Below are positions 23,548 to 34,740 of a stretch of 64,000 nucleotides of DNA, piece after piece; positions within the stretch are counted from its first letter, which is position 1, and each line of letters starts with the position of its first letter. The notes under the pieces are model-generated. The model was not told the origin of the DNA. It did not search any database and was given only the letters and a program-made list of their open reading frames with translations. Made by a program: the position numbers and the translations under genes. This stretch comes from Asterias rubens (Eukaryota > Echinodermata > Asteroidea > Forcipulatida > Asteriidae): positions 20,735,685-20,799,684 of the forward strand of contig NC_047063.1 of the NCBI RefSeq assembly GCF_902459465.1, written 5' to 3'.

Positions 23548-23945
23548 ACATTACGTCATTTAGACTTTGCACTGTCGGTCGAGTTGACTTGTTCACCGAG
23601 ACTAAAGGTGCAATGCACAGCTTATTTCGGACGGTCTTTTGATGATGGAGGAGAAGTGTACAGCCAGATGAATTGACCAATCACGAAGCTCGTTCTTGAT
23701 GACGTAAGGCCTTCTCGTTTGTATTGATAGCTAATCATGCTTTAAAAAGTGCCAGTAGATTAGTTTTCTATATAAAAAAGTTATTTAGAAGTTGTAAACA
23801 AGGTTTCGCAGATGCAGATGTTTTGGTAGAAAGGTCGTTGCTACCAGGTGTGTTTTAATTGCATGATAGGAACTATTGTTTTATTGAAACCATGGAAAAT
23901 GAGGGGACAAATGTGTTATTCCTAATAAAGATGCTGCTTGTTGAC
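23548..23945 (+). terminator. 3' UTR and polyadenylation signal of the repeat/discoidin gene
   Basis: After the TGA, about 380 non-coding bases lead to AATAAA at 23924-23929. A second AATAAA is at 23978-23983. Confidence 0.55.
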
Positions 23946-23999
23946 ATCATTTCACAAGTATTGTCCTTTTAGTTTTTAATAAATGTTCATTTGTCAAGA

Positions 24000-25065
24000 T
24001 GGGTATAGGCATTGCACGTACACTGAATAGTCTTAAAACGTGTTTACTGTGTTTTTAATAAATTAATGTAAAACCAATTTACTTAAATAATGCACACAGT
24101 TACTTTGCCAAAGCTCAAGAGCAAAAAGGAGATTGTAAAAATTTGACCTTATTTGATGACAAAATCAGAAAAAGGTATGTAATAATATACAAGCATTTTA
24201 CTTAAATAAAAATGGGCAAAAAGGTTTGATATATTTCTTATCACTTGCTAAATATTTAAAAAGCCACCACCCAGTTGGTTGAAGGGAAAACCTAGATGAC
24301 GTTAAATTTGATTATTTATTACATTTTGTTTTATTAATGACTTTGTACATTTCCTGCAATATTTGTAAATTTGAAAAATAGTATATACATTTAAAGACAA
24401 TAGTTTCTTACCACAAGCGACTAGCTACTTGGTGTTTTTACTTATCTTAAACTTTAAGAACAATTCCGCCGCGACTTGAATGTAAATCGAGAGTAGACAT
24501 ATTCAAATAAAAGCGTATACAAATATAAAGATTTAAACTAATACGATTCTTGAGACAGTTCAAAAAGTCTAGTGGATCCAATTTTATTGACTTGTATCTA
24601 TTTGCCAAAAGAGAATAATGTTAATGTCGCTGTAATCTCAAAAGAATCTTTTGGTATTCTAGCAGATTACATTATTGAATGTTATTGAATTAGTATAAAT
24701 TTTGTTGAAAAGAAAATTGTGTCTTTTTTTCAAAGAGGGGGGGGGGGGGGGGGACGACACCTATGATTATTTTGTTTTTGACGTAAAGGTTACCGAGAAT
24801 AAAATGTAATCTTGATTATGGATAAAAAAGTCTTGACAATTTGATTTGATCTAATTTATTTGTTAAATTATTTATATATTTGTTCATTTGTGTAGTATAA
24901 AAGACGTAGGCCAATCTGCTCCACAGATACCCTGAACTAAAGACGCTCGATTGTCAGAGGTCGCAGCGAACGCAGGGTTCAACTTTCTGCCAACAGGGCC
25001 CTCAGCGTACCTCGCCAGACTCTGATGAGCATATAGCTTGCACAATATACAAACCATAGTGATAC
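24000..25065. other. AT-rich intergenic sequence
   Basis: No supported gene. It contains a G homopolymer tract (about 24737-24754) and scattered AATAAA motifs. Confidence 0.5.
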
Positions 25066-25335
25066 TTTAAAGACACTGGACACCTTTGGTAAATTGTCAA
25101 TGACCAGTCTTCTCACTTGGTGTATCTCAACATTATGCACAAAACAACAAACTTGTGAAAATTTGAGCTCAATTGGTCGTCGAAGTTGCGAGAGAATAAT
25201 GAAAAAAAATAACCCTTGCCACACAAAGTTGTTATATATGCTTGATTTCGGGACCTCAAAATCTAGTTCTGATCATGAGGTCTCGAAATCAAATTCGTGG
25301 AAAATTAGTTCTTTCTCAAAAACTACGTTACATTG
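25066..25335 (+). mobile_element. ~400-bp palindromic MITE family, 3'-truncated copy
   Basis: Starts TTTAAAGACACTGGACACC and runs through the central GACCTCAAAATCTAG hairpin to AACTACGTTAC, where family similarity stops. Confidence 0.75.
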
Positions 25336-25943
25336 TTGCTCACTTTTTATTCTTTCTCACTCAATCACTAACGCTTCCCTGCGCTAAAGCTGTTGCTATT
25401 GAACAAACACAAAACACCCTTCGATACAGTACCACAGCACAGAAACATCTTTTTTGTTCCTTCTGGAGTTTCTAAGCATCTTAAATTCTTTGGCATTCCT
25501 ATGTGCAAATCTCTTTGTTATGCAAATGAAGTTTGCGCGTTTCTTGTACTTTTAGTACAGCTGTTTTGGACAATACCGAATGGGGAAAACATGTACCGTA
25601 TACAATGATACAACGGAGAGGGCACAGCTTGCGGTTCTACACATTGCTTGTCTGCTAAAGAAACTTTCCCTCTTTCTTTCTCATTCAAAACCTATGCATA
25701 CACTCAATGCTCAGTGAGTTGGCCTTTGTTTAAACATGTAAGGATTCGGCTTGTTATATCATTCGCCTTGGAGTTGAGTACCGAACAATACAACAATAAT
25801 TGTTGACATTGATGTTGAGCTCGAACGACCAGAGGTTCAAGTTACTCATCACATTGGTCTTGATTTACTGTTGAGCTTCCAGTTGCTTTGCGTGCTCCAT
25901 CTCACTGGTAATCTGGATTAGTGACAACAGGAGGACATTCACT

Positions 25944-26160
25944 TTGGAAAAGTTTATTGGCGGAGACGGTACTAAACACCACCTAGAAGACTTTAGCCCG
26001 CCGTACCAGAGCGGTGATACACCGCCTGCCGTGTACCAGAGCTGCACCGCTCATGTAGCCGAGGGCAGAGCTGCAGCACCCGGCACCACAGCGAGGACGG
26101 CTGCTTCCGCTGAGTGTTCAACCGACGGAACAATGGAATGTGTAACGCTGCAATAAAGTT
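25944..26160 (+). other. GC-rich island with a 70-codon open frame ending at an AATAAA
   Basis: A 210-bp GC-rich block stands out in AT-rich DNA. The + frame at 25944-26156 ends TAA with an overlapping AATAAA at 26152-26157. I recognise no domain. It could be a terminal exon or a short non-coding transcript; support is weak. Confidence 0.25.
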
Positions 26161-26393
26161 TACAAACCTGAAGGGTAAGAAACTTATTGGTTTAATACGA
26201 TTCGCTGCCACAGTTCAATTCTTTGAATGAAAACTTAACTTTGTCATTTAGTCATAAGCTCAAACAGCTCGGTGAAATTGGATGCAACACAAACATTATG
26301 ACTGCTCTAGAAAATATCCTTTAGGCTAGGGCCTACTCTCAAAATTACTAGTAAAGATATTTTCTTGATGAAAGAAGTATAAGAGATGTTAAA

Positions 26394-26572
26394 TTTGCAT
26401 CGGGGATAAAGAACATTAATTTTGGTTTTACCCATACACTGATGTGTGTTAGCTCTGTATACTCAGTACTTTCCCGAGTCCTGTGAACAAAATCACAGGC
26501 ATGTTACTCGGGTGGGATTCGAACCCACGACCCTTGCAATTTAGGATTCGAACTGCCTCTTGCTACCGGGCA
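26394..26572 (-). mobile_element. SINE copy, - strand half of a head-to-head pair
   Basis: GGGTGGGATTCGAACCCACG at 26510-26529 is a B-box region on the - strand, with the tail (CCCGAGTCCTGTGA, ACTGATGTGTG) to the left. It abuts 26573-26730 head to head. Confidence 0.75.
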
Positions 26573-26730
26573 ACCTCGGTAGTCTAGTTGGTAAGACACT
26601 GCTCTGGAATTGCAAGGGTCGTGGGTTCGAATCCCACCCGAGTAACATGCATGTGATATTTTTTCACAGGACTCGGGAAAGTACTGAGTATATAGTGCTA
26701 ACACACATCGGTGTATGGGTAAAAACCAAA
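26573..26730 (+). mobile_element. tRNA-derived SINE, + strand half of a head-to-head pair
   Basis: A-box-like GTAGTCTAGTTGGTAAGAC and B-box GTGGGTTCGAATCCCACC are followed by the tail CACAGGACTCGGGAAAGTAC and ACACATCGGTGTATGG. The same element occurs at 21478-21615 and, mutated, inside the coding region at 29660-29820. Confidence 0.8.
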
Positions 26731-27120
26731 ATTGATGAAAGAAGGCTAATGTAGGTTCATAATAAAAACGTAGAATGTTTTGTCGCTTGGTAGGAATGGT
26801 TTACTTGACTTAGCGACTACTGTTTTGTTGGTAAAAACATTATAATGTGAGGCTGATGTCTTTGACGGGAGGAGGGGGGGGGGCACTTGCGATTAAAACA
26901 AAAGAAACTTAAGTCTGTTTTGGCTTCTTTTCATGCAAAAAAGACTTCACTTTTCAGCCTCGTCGACCGTGTATTTTGACGTTGTCCACGTAGATAGTCG
27001 GCCTAAAGTAAAGTAATCAGCTTAAACTTTCACTTTTGACTTTTATGGCAGTTTTTATTGATAAGTTGGACTGCATAATGAGCATTATGTCGATACAAAC
27101 CAAATCCTAACTTGAAGAAA

Positions 27121-27504
27121 TTTAAAGGCTGTGGACACTATTGGAAATTGTCAAAGACCAGTCTTCTCACTCTGTGTATCTTAACATATAAAATAACAAA
27201 TTTTGTCAAAATTTGAGCTCAACTGGTCGTCGAAGTTGCGAGATATGAATGAAATAAAAAACACCCTCGCCACACGAAGTTGTGTGCTTTCAGGTGCTTG
27301 ATTTCGGGACCTCAACTTCTAAATCTGAGGTCTCGAAATAAAATTCGTGGAAAATTAATTCTTTCTAGAAAACTACGTTACTCCAGAAGGAGCCGTTTAT
27401 AACAGTGTTTTATACTATCAACAGCTCTCCATTGCGTGTTATCAAGTAGGTTTTTATGCTAACTGTTATTTTGAGTCATAACCTATAGTGTCCATAGCTT
27501 TAAC
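27121..27504 (+). mobile_element. ~400-bp palindromic MITE family copy
   Basis: TTTAAAGGCTGTGGACACTA at the left, CCTATAGTGTCCATAGC at the right, and the central GACCTCAACTTC/TGAGGTC hairpin. Confidence 0.85.
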
Positions 27505-29240
27505 AATATATTGGTTGACATTAAAGTTGTCTTAGGTTGACATCAATATGCAAATTTATAGCCGGATACTATAATATAGCAGTCAAAACTCAAATTTAAT
27601 ATACACATTTTGGTGTAACTATGCTGTTTTCTAAACTATTTTAGAATTTCTAAATTGCAGCTTGTTTCCTTCAAATACTGGTGAATCAAATTTACCGAAA
27701 ATACAGAAGTTTTTGCCGCATAAACCCGGCTTATGGATAATCAAAAGTGGAAAACGCAATTTGCCTATTTTTTTGTAGAAGGAAATGAGGATTTACTTTC
27801 AAGTTAAACCATTAATTTTCTAAAAATCTAAATTTCTACTAGCAAAAATTTGAATTGAACGTTTTGGTCCAAACCAATTTTTAAAATATCTACTAGCAAA
27901 AATTTTGATTTTACTTTTTGGACCAAACCATATTTCCAAATTCTGCTAGTCGAATTTGTTATTTTGACTTTTTGGATTTTAGTCCAGGGAGCGAGAAATG
28001 CTGAATTATTATGAGCGCAAGCGACCTTTAGTAGACCCTTGACTGTCACGTCCTGACATAGAGGAATCACATCCATCTTGGTTTTCTGTATGTCTGATAA
28101 TAAGTTTGTGTTTGATGAAGCCAAGTTGTTCTACAAGAAAATCAATTTAATATTTATATTTAATAATAAAAAAAAAAAATTGTTTTCAAAAGATTTAAAA
28201 TTTACTATACAGTGGTTGTCAGAAAATAAAACCCTAAGAAATAACCCATTAGCTAAGACCAATACAAAGTCAAAAGTTACTAAACACAAAATGCAAAGCA
28301 AGCCATCATGTAAATCTTATAATTGTAGAGTTGCTAAAAGTGTCCAACAAATAAGACAAATTATATAACTTCAGTTGCCTTCAAAAATGTGCCGGGTGTG
28401 AAAAGCATAAAATTTTTACATGTGTTTACTTTAAGTGTCCTGGAAGTGGTATTTTGTCAAAATAAAGCCTTTGTCACTAAATTATATGTTTTGATGCGTA
28501 GAATATTTTGTTAATAAATTTAAAAGTAGGCCCGACCTGAGAGGGCGCTGTTCGTGACGTCAATCGAGGCGCGATATTTGAAGCACGACGGCATTGCCAG
28601 CAGCAATACACCAGCAGCAATACACCTGGTCGACATTGCCGTAAAAATGCAAGAAATTAACCTTTTTTTTTAAACGTACAAACTCACGACTAGGACTTGC
28701 ATGTTGCACGTACGTGTGTTCGATGTTCGATCGAGTCAAAGTCTGCCTCGATTGACGTCACGAAATGAGTAGGCCGAGTCACCCCCAAACAACTTTATAT
28801 TTTTTTAACATATAAACCGTTACAAACAATTACTGAAAGTATTGTTTTAATGTTCATTAACATAATTATACTCTAATGTTTGAAGAAAAAAATTATATTT
28901 CCAGGTAACTTTAATGACTTCAATAAACTCAAACAATTTATTTCCACTTTGTACAAACACAAAAGGTACAACAAAAAGCAATGTTGTGTGGGCACACACC
29001 CCAGGCCTTGTTGTGGAGCGCCTTTGGGGGGAAAACCCGAACAAACAAACTTATTTAGCTTATTACAATTTAGCTTAACTTAATTTTTACATAGCAAAGA
29101 TATTATAGAGGGACGATGATCTGACAAGAAACAAGTTGGGACAGTTGTTTTATTTTTTTAACTATTTATTTTAAAGTGTTATTTTGCGTTAGCTCTGACT
29201 GGTTAGGTTGTTCATCGATCGGAAACCAGATGTCACAAAT
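27505..29240. other. AT-rich intergenic sequence with an imperfect tandem and an inverted repeat
   Basis: Imperfect ~65-bp repeats with CTACTAGCAAAAATTT cover 27830-27980. CGTGACGTCAATCGAGGC (about 28553) and its complement (about 28747) form an inverted repeat about 210 bp across. The open frame at 28078-28368 is low complexity and I do not call it a gene. Confidence 0.4.
29148..29153 (-). terminator. Polyadenylation signal of the nuclease-helicase gene
   Basis: AATAAA on the - strand about 120 bp beyond the stop codon; another is at 29165-29170. Confidence 0.45.
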
Positions 29241-29270
29241 TAATGTCCCTTTAGATGAATGTGTCTGCGT

Positions 29271-31712
29271 CTAGCTTGCGTTGGTGGGGGGAGTGTCTGC
29301 ATGAAGTTTCTGTAGCGGGCACTTTACGAGATATTTCTTTTCTACTAGGTCTTCTAAGTCTGGGTAGCAGCGATCCTCATCATTATTATCGTGCTTTACA
29401 AATGTCTTATTATTTTTTTTATTATTATTATTCGTATATGACAAACTTTCCCTCGGCGGCGGGAACAGTAGATAATGTGGCAAAGTGATAATGAAGATCT
29501 GGCCGAGAGCGCGGGAGATCATCGAACACAAGCTGGACTGTGCGTAAATCATCATACGGCGTTCCCTCCAACCGTGTGGCAACTTGCGCACAATGACCAT
29601 AATAACAACAGGACTCTCGCAACCTCTGTAGCTGACGATATCCACAATGCGACACTTAGACCCTGATGCGACGACCTCTGACGTCTCTTGCATTAAGGGT
29701 CGTGGGTCCAAATCCCGCCAGACTAATAATGTTTTTCCCTCAGGACTCACAGGACTCACAGGACGCACAGGACTCACAGGACTCGGGCAGGTACTGGGGA
29801 TTTCTAATGTTTTACACGCCTTGCTCACAACATCCATTAGGAAGCGATTTGTCTTGACACCATAGTCACCCAAGACAAAGGAAACAGATGATGGGTCGAT
29901 TTCCGGAAGACGCTCCCACATATGCTTCAGTGTATGAGTGAAACGAGTTTGAATACATGTGCACTTCAAAGGGTCGGTGGTTCCACAGAAGCAATTATGT
30001 ACAGGGTACCACTGAGGAACACCCCCATCAACTGCGTTCCCACTTGTCGAAAGGAAGAACTTGTTTTTGCAAGGTGGCTTCAAGGCCGTGTAAAGCCGAA
30101 AATTATTCCGCGCCATTCGCTTACAACTGGTGAGACATGCCACCTGAAAGCTTGGTGGAAGTCTACTTAAAACTAAATTCTTGGAATTCGTAGATAAAAA
30201 AAATTCGGCGTATGATTCTGTTGCTATGCTAACCCATACAAAGTTTTTTATGCAAGACTTAGTTTTACTTTCAAGGTGGCTCCAGTCTAAACCACCAAGG
30301 GTAAACGGGACCTCGTCCCACATGATATGAGCATTTGGGTGCTTTGACATGACGCGACGGGTGAGCTCTGCCAACAATTTGGGTTCGAAACTTTGATAGA
30401 ACGGATTACGATTACTAGTCGGGTAATTATATATAGTAATAGGAAAGCAGTCGCAGTAAAGATCAGCTAAGGACATGATCTTGATGGAAGGTGACATTGG
30501 CTCAGAGAAGAATTTCCGGTATTGTGACACGAGAAGACTTGGAGAGCACAGCAAGCCACAACCTGCGTGTGTCGTCTCCTCATCAAACCGACTCGACAGA
30601 TTTATACTTGTACACGATACAACATAGATGATCCCACGTCCTTCTTCACTTTTCGCTATTTTCTCGGCCATTTTAGCCAAGACCAGAGACTTTCCCGTCC
30701 CGTAATCTCCGAAGATAACTTGTTTTCGATTGCCAACTTTGATTATCTCATTCTGTTCAGGAGTTAACCGAATTTTCCCAACCTTCGCACTGGTTAACTT
30801 GATGGCGTCTGGCAGAGTTCGAATCTTTACAATGGACGCCAGTCCAACGTATCTCCCGCACAATTCCTTGTAGTTCTCTAAGCCAAGGTTTTCTCCTGCC
30901 TGCAACCGTTTCCCGACCGACTCATTAAATTCTGTTGGCGACTCTAAATCTTCACTAGTCAGCACTTGTCTTTTGTGAGCGTCACACATTACCATTTTAC
31001 TTAAGTGATCGCGTGTCAGGTTAGGCAGTGCAACAAAGCCAACAACGGGCACCGTTGAAATGAAGTCTAGGTCAGCATTCATCTCGCGGAAGGCTTTCTC
31101 ATCTTTAGTGACTTGTTTGAAGGCACTTTGTGTCTGCCTCCACATGGTTTTGTCGGTGCTGGTTGTTTTGACACTCTTGACTTGAACGAATGTAACTCCA
31201 TGGTTGAGGTTAATCACCATGACGTCATGCTCGCCGTCAATTGTTTCCCATTTCTTACTGCCTGTTTTCACAGCTTTTAGATATCTCCCCATGTCATACT
31301 CACTGAGAACCATCATGCCTCCCCCATGCTCACAGCCCCACGCGTGGAAACATTTGACCACCTTCTCCACGGCGTCTTTCTGGAAACGACGTGCGACCTC
31401 TTTAGCTGGAGTTGTCTTTTTAACCTTACCAAAGAGATTTGGATTGCTGAATAGTTCCTCATCTGTTGCCAAGTCGAGATTTCCATCATCGTTGTAAAAG
31501 AGCGCGGCAGGAACGCGGTAAGTGGTACAAGATAAGTTTGGGTAGTGGTCTTGAAGGTAAATCTTTGTTGCGTCTTTGAATAATATCGTCTTTCCTGAAC
31601 TAGTAATACTCAAATCCTGGGTATCCAACGGGTCAAGTTTTCTTACCACGGGGTCCTTGGCAAAGCAAGCTGGGCACCGCACAGACTGGACGGGTTCAAT
31701 GTTTGAAGCCAT
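29271..31712 (-). CDS. NERD-like nuclease fused to a superfamily-1-type helicase
   Basis: A single long exon encodes 813 residues from ATG 31712, or more if the upstream exon at 33050-33182 is used. An N-terminal Cys-Pro-Ala-Cys pair may bind zinc. At about residues 159-180 Gly-Glu-His-Asp ... Phe-Val-Gln-Val-Lys-Ser fits the E-D-xVK core of NERD / PD-(D/E)xK nucleases. Walker A is GDYGTGKS at about residue 334, and a Walker-B-like Ile-Met-Trp-Asp-Glu is at about 461. Near the C-terminus Ser-Tyr-Arg-Gly-Cys-Glu-Ser-Pro-Val-Val and Ser-Arg-Ala fit SF1 motifs V-VI. A Schlafen-type/DUF2075 P-loop module is an alternative assignment. The tail is low complexity, with an Asn/Lys run. A nucleic-acid-cleaving, genome-defence-like role is inferred, not shown. 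It is GC-richer than its surroundings, and a TAG|TT acceptor 8 bases before the ATG suggests a spliced 5' end. Confidence 0.82.
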   Translation of the reverse strand: MASNIEPVQSVRCPACFAKDPVVRKLDPLDTQDLSITSSGKTILFKDATKIYLQDHYPNLSCTTYRVPAALFYNDDGNLDLATDEELFSNPNLFGKVKKTTPAKEVARRFQKDAVEKVVKCFHAWGCEHGGGMMVLSEYDMGRYLKAVKTGSKKWETIDGEHDVMVINLNHGVTFVQVKSVKTTSTDKTMWRQTQSAFKQVTKDEKAFREMNADLDFISTVPVVGFVALPNLTRDHLSKMVMCDAHKRQVLTSEDLESPTEFNESVGKRLQAGENLGLENYKELCGRYVGLASIVKIRTLPDAIKLTSAKVGKIRLTPEQNEIIKVGNRKQVIFGDYGTGKSLVLAKMAEKIAKSEEGRGIIYVVSCTSINLSSRFDEETTHAGCGLLCSPSLLVSQYRKFFSEPMSPSIKIMSLADLYCDCFPITIYNYPTSNRNPFYQSFEPKLLAELTRRVMSKHPNAHIMWDEVPFTLGGLDWSHLESKTKSCIKNFVWVSIATESYAEFFLSTNSKNLVLSRLPPSFQVACLTSCKRMARNNFRLYTALKPPCKNKFFLSTSGNAVDGGVPQWYPVHNCFCGTTDPLKCTCIQTRFTHTLKHMWERLPEIDPSSVSFVLGDYGVKTNRFLMDVVSKACKTLEIPSTCPSPVSPVRPVSPVSPEGKTLLVWRDLDPRPLMQETSEVVASGSKCRIVDIVSYRGCESPVVIMVIVRKLPHGWRERRMMIYAQSSLCSMISRALGQIFIITLPHYLLFPPPRESLSYTNNNNKKNNKTFVKHDNNDEDRCYPDLEDLVEKKYLVKCPLQKLHADTPPTNAS
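29660..29820 (+). mobile_element. Mutated SINE inside the helicase coding sequence (antisense to the gene)
   Basis: AGGGTCGTGGGTCCAAATCCC (29695-29715) is the SINE B-box region seen at 26622-26642. The SINE tail CAGGACTCGGG..GTACTG follows, expanded by a tandem CAGGACTCA run. The frame stays open and encodes a Pro-Val-Ser-Pro-rich linker in the helicase. Confidence 0.7.
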
Positions 31713-32302
31713 GATTGTAACTACAAAGAGGAACAAAATATAACAAACTTATTAATCTTCTAAATTCTAGACTTTGACAACAAAAGATGCACCTACAATT
31801 AAAGAAGTAGCACAATTTGTTGACATCAACCTTTCCCCATCGTATGTTTGGTCGACAACGGAAAACCAGAACGTTGCATACAAAGTCACAAGTTATGTTC
31901 AAAAGAGTATTTGAAAAACCAAACATAATAATTTTCTTTCTTCTTATTAACCCTGGGGAAACCTCTCAGTGGTTCCCAGCAACTGCATACACATTAAAAT
32001 TGTAAAATTTAAATAAAGACTACGGATATACCACAACAGCACAAAAACTTCACAAGCAAAATATACAGTAGAGACGAAGGTTAAAATTCTGGTCCAGCCA
32101 GGGAAAAAAAAAAAAACACAATCCCCATTATTAAAAACTCAAATCTTTGTATTGAACTTTAAAACTTGCTACAGTGTAAGGGGGAGTTGGTTGAATGAGT
32201 TGACCAAACGACGTTTACCTGAGTTTGTTTTAGGAAGTGGGGGAACTAAAAGACCTTGTGAGCCCGATCCGGTATTGTATGAGTGGGCAGTGGCGGCATA
32301 GT

Positions 32303-32696
32303 TAAAGGAACACGTTGCATTGGATCGGACGAGTTGGTCTATTAAAAGCGTTTGAAACCGTTTGTTATAAAATGCATATGGTTAGAAAGATGTTTTAAAA
32401 GTAGAATATAATGATCCACACAAGTATCACTCGAAATTGCACGGTTTTCCTTTTACGTCGCAAACTATCACGGTCGGCCATTTATGGGAGTCAAAGTTTT
32501 GACCCCCATAAATGACCGACTGTGTTAATAGTCGACAGGGTAAAAAGAAGACCGTGCAATTTCGAGGCATATTTGTGTAGATCATTGTATTCTACTTTTA
32601 CAATATCTTTCTAACAAAATACATTTTACAAAAAACGGTTACAGAACGATTTTCAAAGATCAACTCAACAGATCCAAGGCAACGTGTTCCTTTAAA
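32303..32696. mobile_element. ~390-bp palindromic MITE, 'AAAGGAACACGTTGC' family
   Basis: AAAGGAACACGTTGCATTGG at the left pairs with CCAAGGCAACGTGTTCCTTT at the right. The inner arms CGAAATTGCACGG and CCGTGCAATTTCG, and CATTTATGG and CCATAAATG, also pair. It would lie in the proposed first intron of the nuclease-helicase gene. Confidence 0.85.
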
Positions 32697-33049
32697 AACA
32701 TTACAAAGTTGAGGAAGCAGTGTGGAAGTAGGACTTTTATATACTAAAATGTTTAAGTGAAAACTTCTCCTGGCACTTAAAAACTCCCAGCCAAGAGTAG
32801 ATAAAATAGTGTGTGAGGAAGTTCTCCGGGGGAGGAAAAGAATAGCTTTATCAGCACTGAAATTAGTCATAAGTAGGGTGTATAAGAATACTGGCGTGCT
32901 AGCATGAGGTAATTGGATACCTCGGGCAACAAAAAACTCCCCTTTACTTAGTTACTTGGAACTTGCGGAAGCATTCTGTGCATCTTTTTGTAAAGGTTGG
33001 AAACTGAATATAATAATTAGAAAACTTGTGTTTATGTATCGATCCTTAC

Positions 33050-33182
33050 GAAGGGACCCTGGAGTACAGCAATAGGTGATCAGATGGATTTCTCCAGCGG
33101 GGGACAGCAAACTCTCTGAGGTATACTCAGTAGGATGAAGGGGACCCCAAATCTCCCATAATGTATTGTTGTTCTTGTCCAT
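33050..33182 (-). CDS. Candidate first coding exon of the nuclease-helicase gene
   Basis: From ATG 33182, 133 coding bases run to a GTAAGG donor (phase 1). The acceptor at 31721-31722 (TTTGTAG|TTACAATCATG) restores the frame exactly into the nuclease-helicase protein, adding 47 residues before its internal Met. A TGA lies in frame just upstream of this ATG. Frame agreement has a one-in-three chance, so this is a plausible but unproven exon. Confidence 0.42.
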
Positions 33183-33460
33183 CAAATCATCATCCAATCA
33201 TCCAGATACCCAAATATCAAAGGTTAATACGTGAGTGACTTGAGCTACATGTACGTCAGTACCGGCACCTCGCGCCTTTATGGGGCAATTACGCCATTTA
33301 CACCAATTGCACATCGACAATCAACAAATAATATTATTTCCTCCAAAGATATTTCGGACACAATGCCCTGTCAAGAAGAGAGCACATGAATCATATTAGG
33401 TCCGGAGTCATTGAACTCCACCCCAAAAGTGCCCTGGCGCATAATGGCCCACAGTGGACA

Positions 33461-33610
33461 GGGGTCGATTTCACAAAGAGTTAGGACCAGTCCTAACTTA
33501 GGACTAGTCACAGGAGATACACAAATTGCATGGATAGTCCTAAGTTAGGACAAGTAACTGGTCCTAACTCGAGACAAGACTAGTCCTAACTCCATGTGAA
33601 ATCCACCCCT
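33461..33610. mobile_element. Short relative of the CCTAACTTAGGACTA MITE
   Basis: GGGGTCGATTTCACAAAGAG and CATGTGAAATCCACCCCT are inverted ends. It has only one to two internal palindromic units, against about eight at 21062-21327. Confidence 0.75.
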
Positions 33611-34169
33611 GATCACTTTACTAACCCCTGGGTTATCGATGCGCCAGGTGCAACGATCGGGTACAATAATTTGTGATGTGTAAACCCACTACGTACATGA
33701 TTACAGAATCAACGACAGTATTTATTATACGGTTTGAATGGATTAGAATAATAAGACACGCACTACTTTAAGTTATGTTTATACATTCCATAAAGTGGAC
33801 AGTGAACAACCCCGGCCCACAACTATTAAAGGGGCACTCTGTACAGGCCGTTACTTCCGAGTCCCCACATATCGTCAATATTAAAGCTGTTGCAAACATT
33901 AGTAATAGGATAGTGCATTCAAAACTCTACAAAAACAGTCTCATTAAAAAATTAATGTTCAGTAAGGAAAGTGGTAACTAAGCTCTATTGACAGGATAAC
34001 GAGTGCAAATAATACTTTTTGTGCGAAAAGAAATTTGTTAGACGTATTGATCAAAATGTACAATAATTGTATGTCTGTTTTGTCACTGTTAAAAGTTAAA
34101 ACCAGCCCGAAACCATTGCTGACAACTTTTGCCCCTTCCAATGCACACAACGCATAATATACATCAAGG

Positions 34170-34440
34170 CACCTAATTGTCAGTTGGGCCTACACCAGTA
34201 TCAAAGTTTCCTTCCACCGTAACACTTATACCTGGTATTCTGCCACCACAGAGAGGTTAAAAGAGGCGGTAAAGAGAACCACGTTAGACCTTAAAATCGA
34301 ATAAGAATCCATCAAGTAAACTTCACAGTCCACAACTCATATACTAAAATGGCGGTAATCACACTGTCGTTCGTAAATACTTTTTAAATGAAGTGACGCT
34401 AATCGGGACCTTGCGCAATCAGTATGAAATATTGGGGAAA
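34170..34440 (+). repeat. Dispersed repeat, copy 1 (pair of 39320-39595)
   Basis: AGTATCAAAGTTTCCTTCCACC, CTGGTATTCTGCCAC and AGACCTTAAAATC occur in the same order at 39320-39595. Confidence 0.65.
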
Positions 34441-34740
34441 CCAGGGGGAGACCCGTAGCGCTCACCTACATCAAAAATGATGACGTCAGACTAATGTGAA
34501 AGCTTTTAGCTCAAGCCAAAATAACTTTTGTGTATTGATGCAGAACGATATTTGCACGTATGGTAGAGAATGGAAATCATACAAAAATAAAATAAAAAAT
34601 AGGCTCGATGAACAATGAATGGGCACATACACACAGTACGTGCAAATACAGGTTTCATTGTGATGCCGTGTCTGCCATGGTTTGTACATAGCCCTTGCTC
34701 GAGGAAATCAAACTGCTAAAACGTGTTTTCTTTTTGATGG

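Noticed and set aside
28078-28368. 96-codon open frame on the + strand
   Set aside because: Low-complexity Lys/Asn-rich sequence in AT-rich DNA with no splice context or domain.
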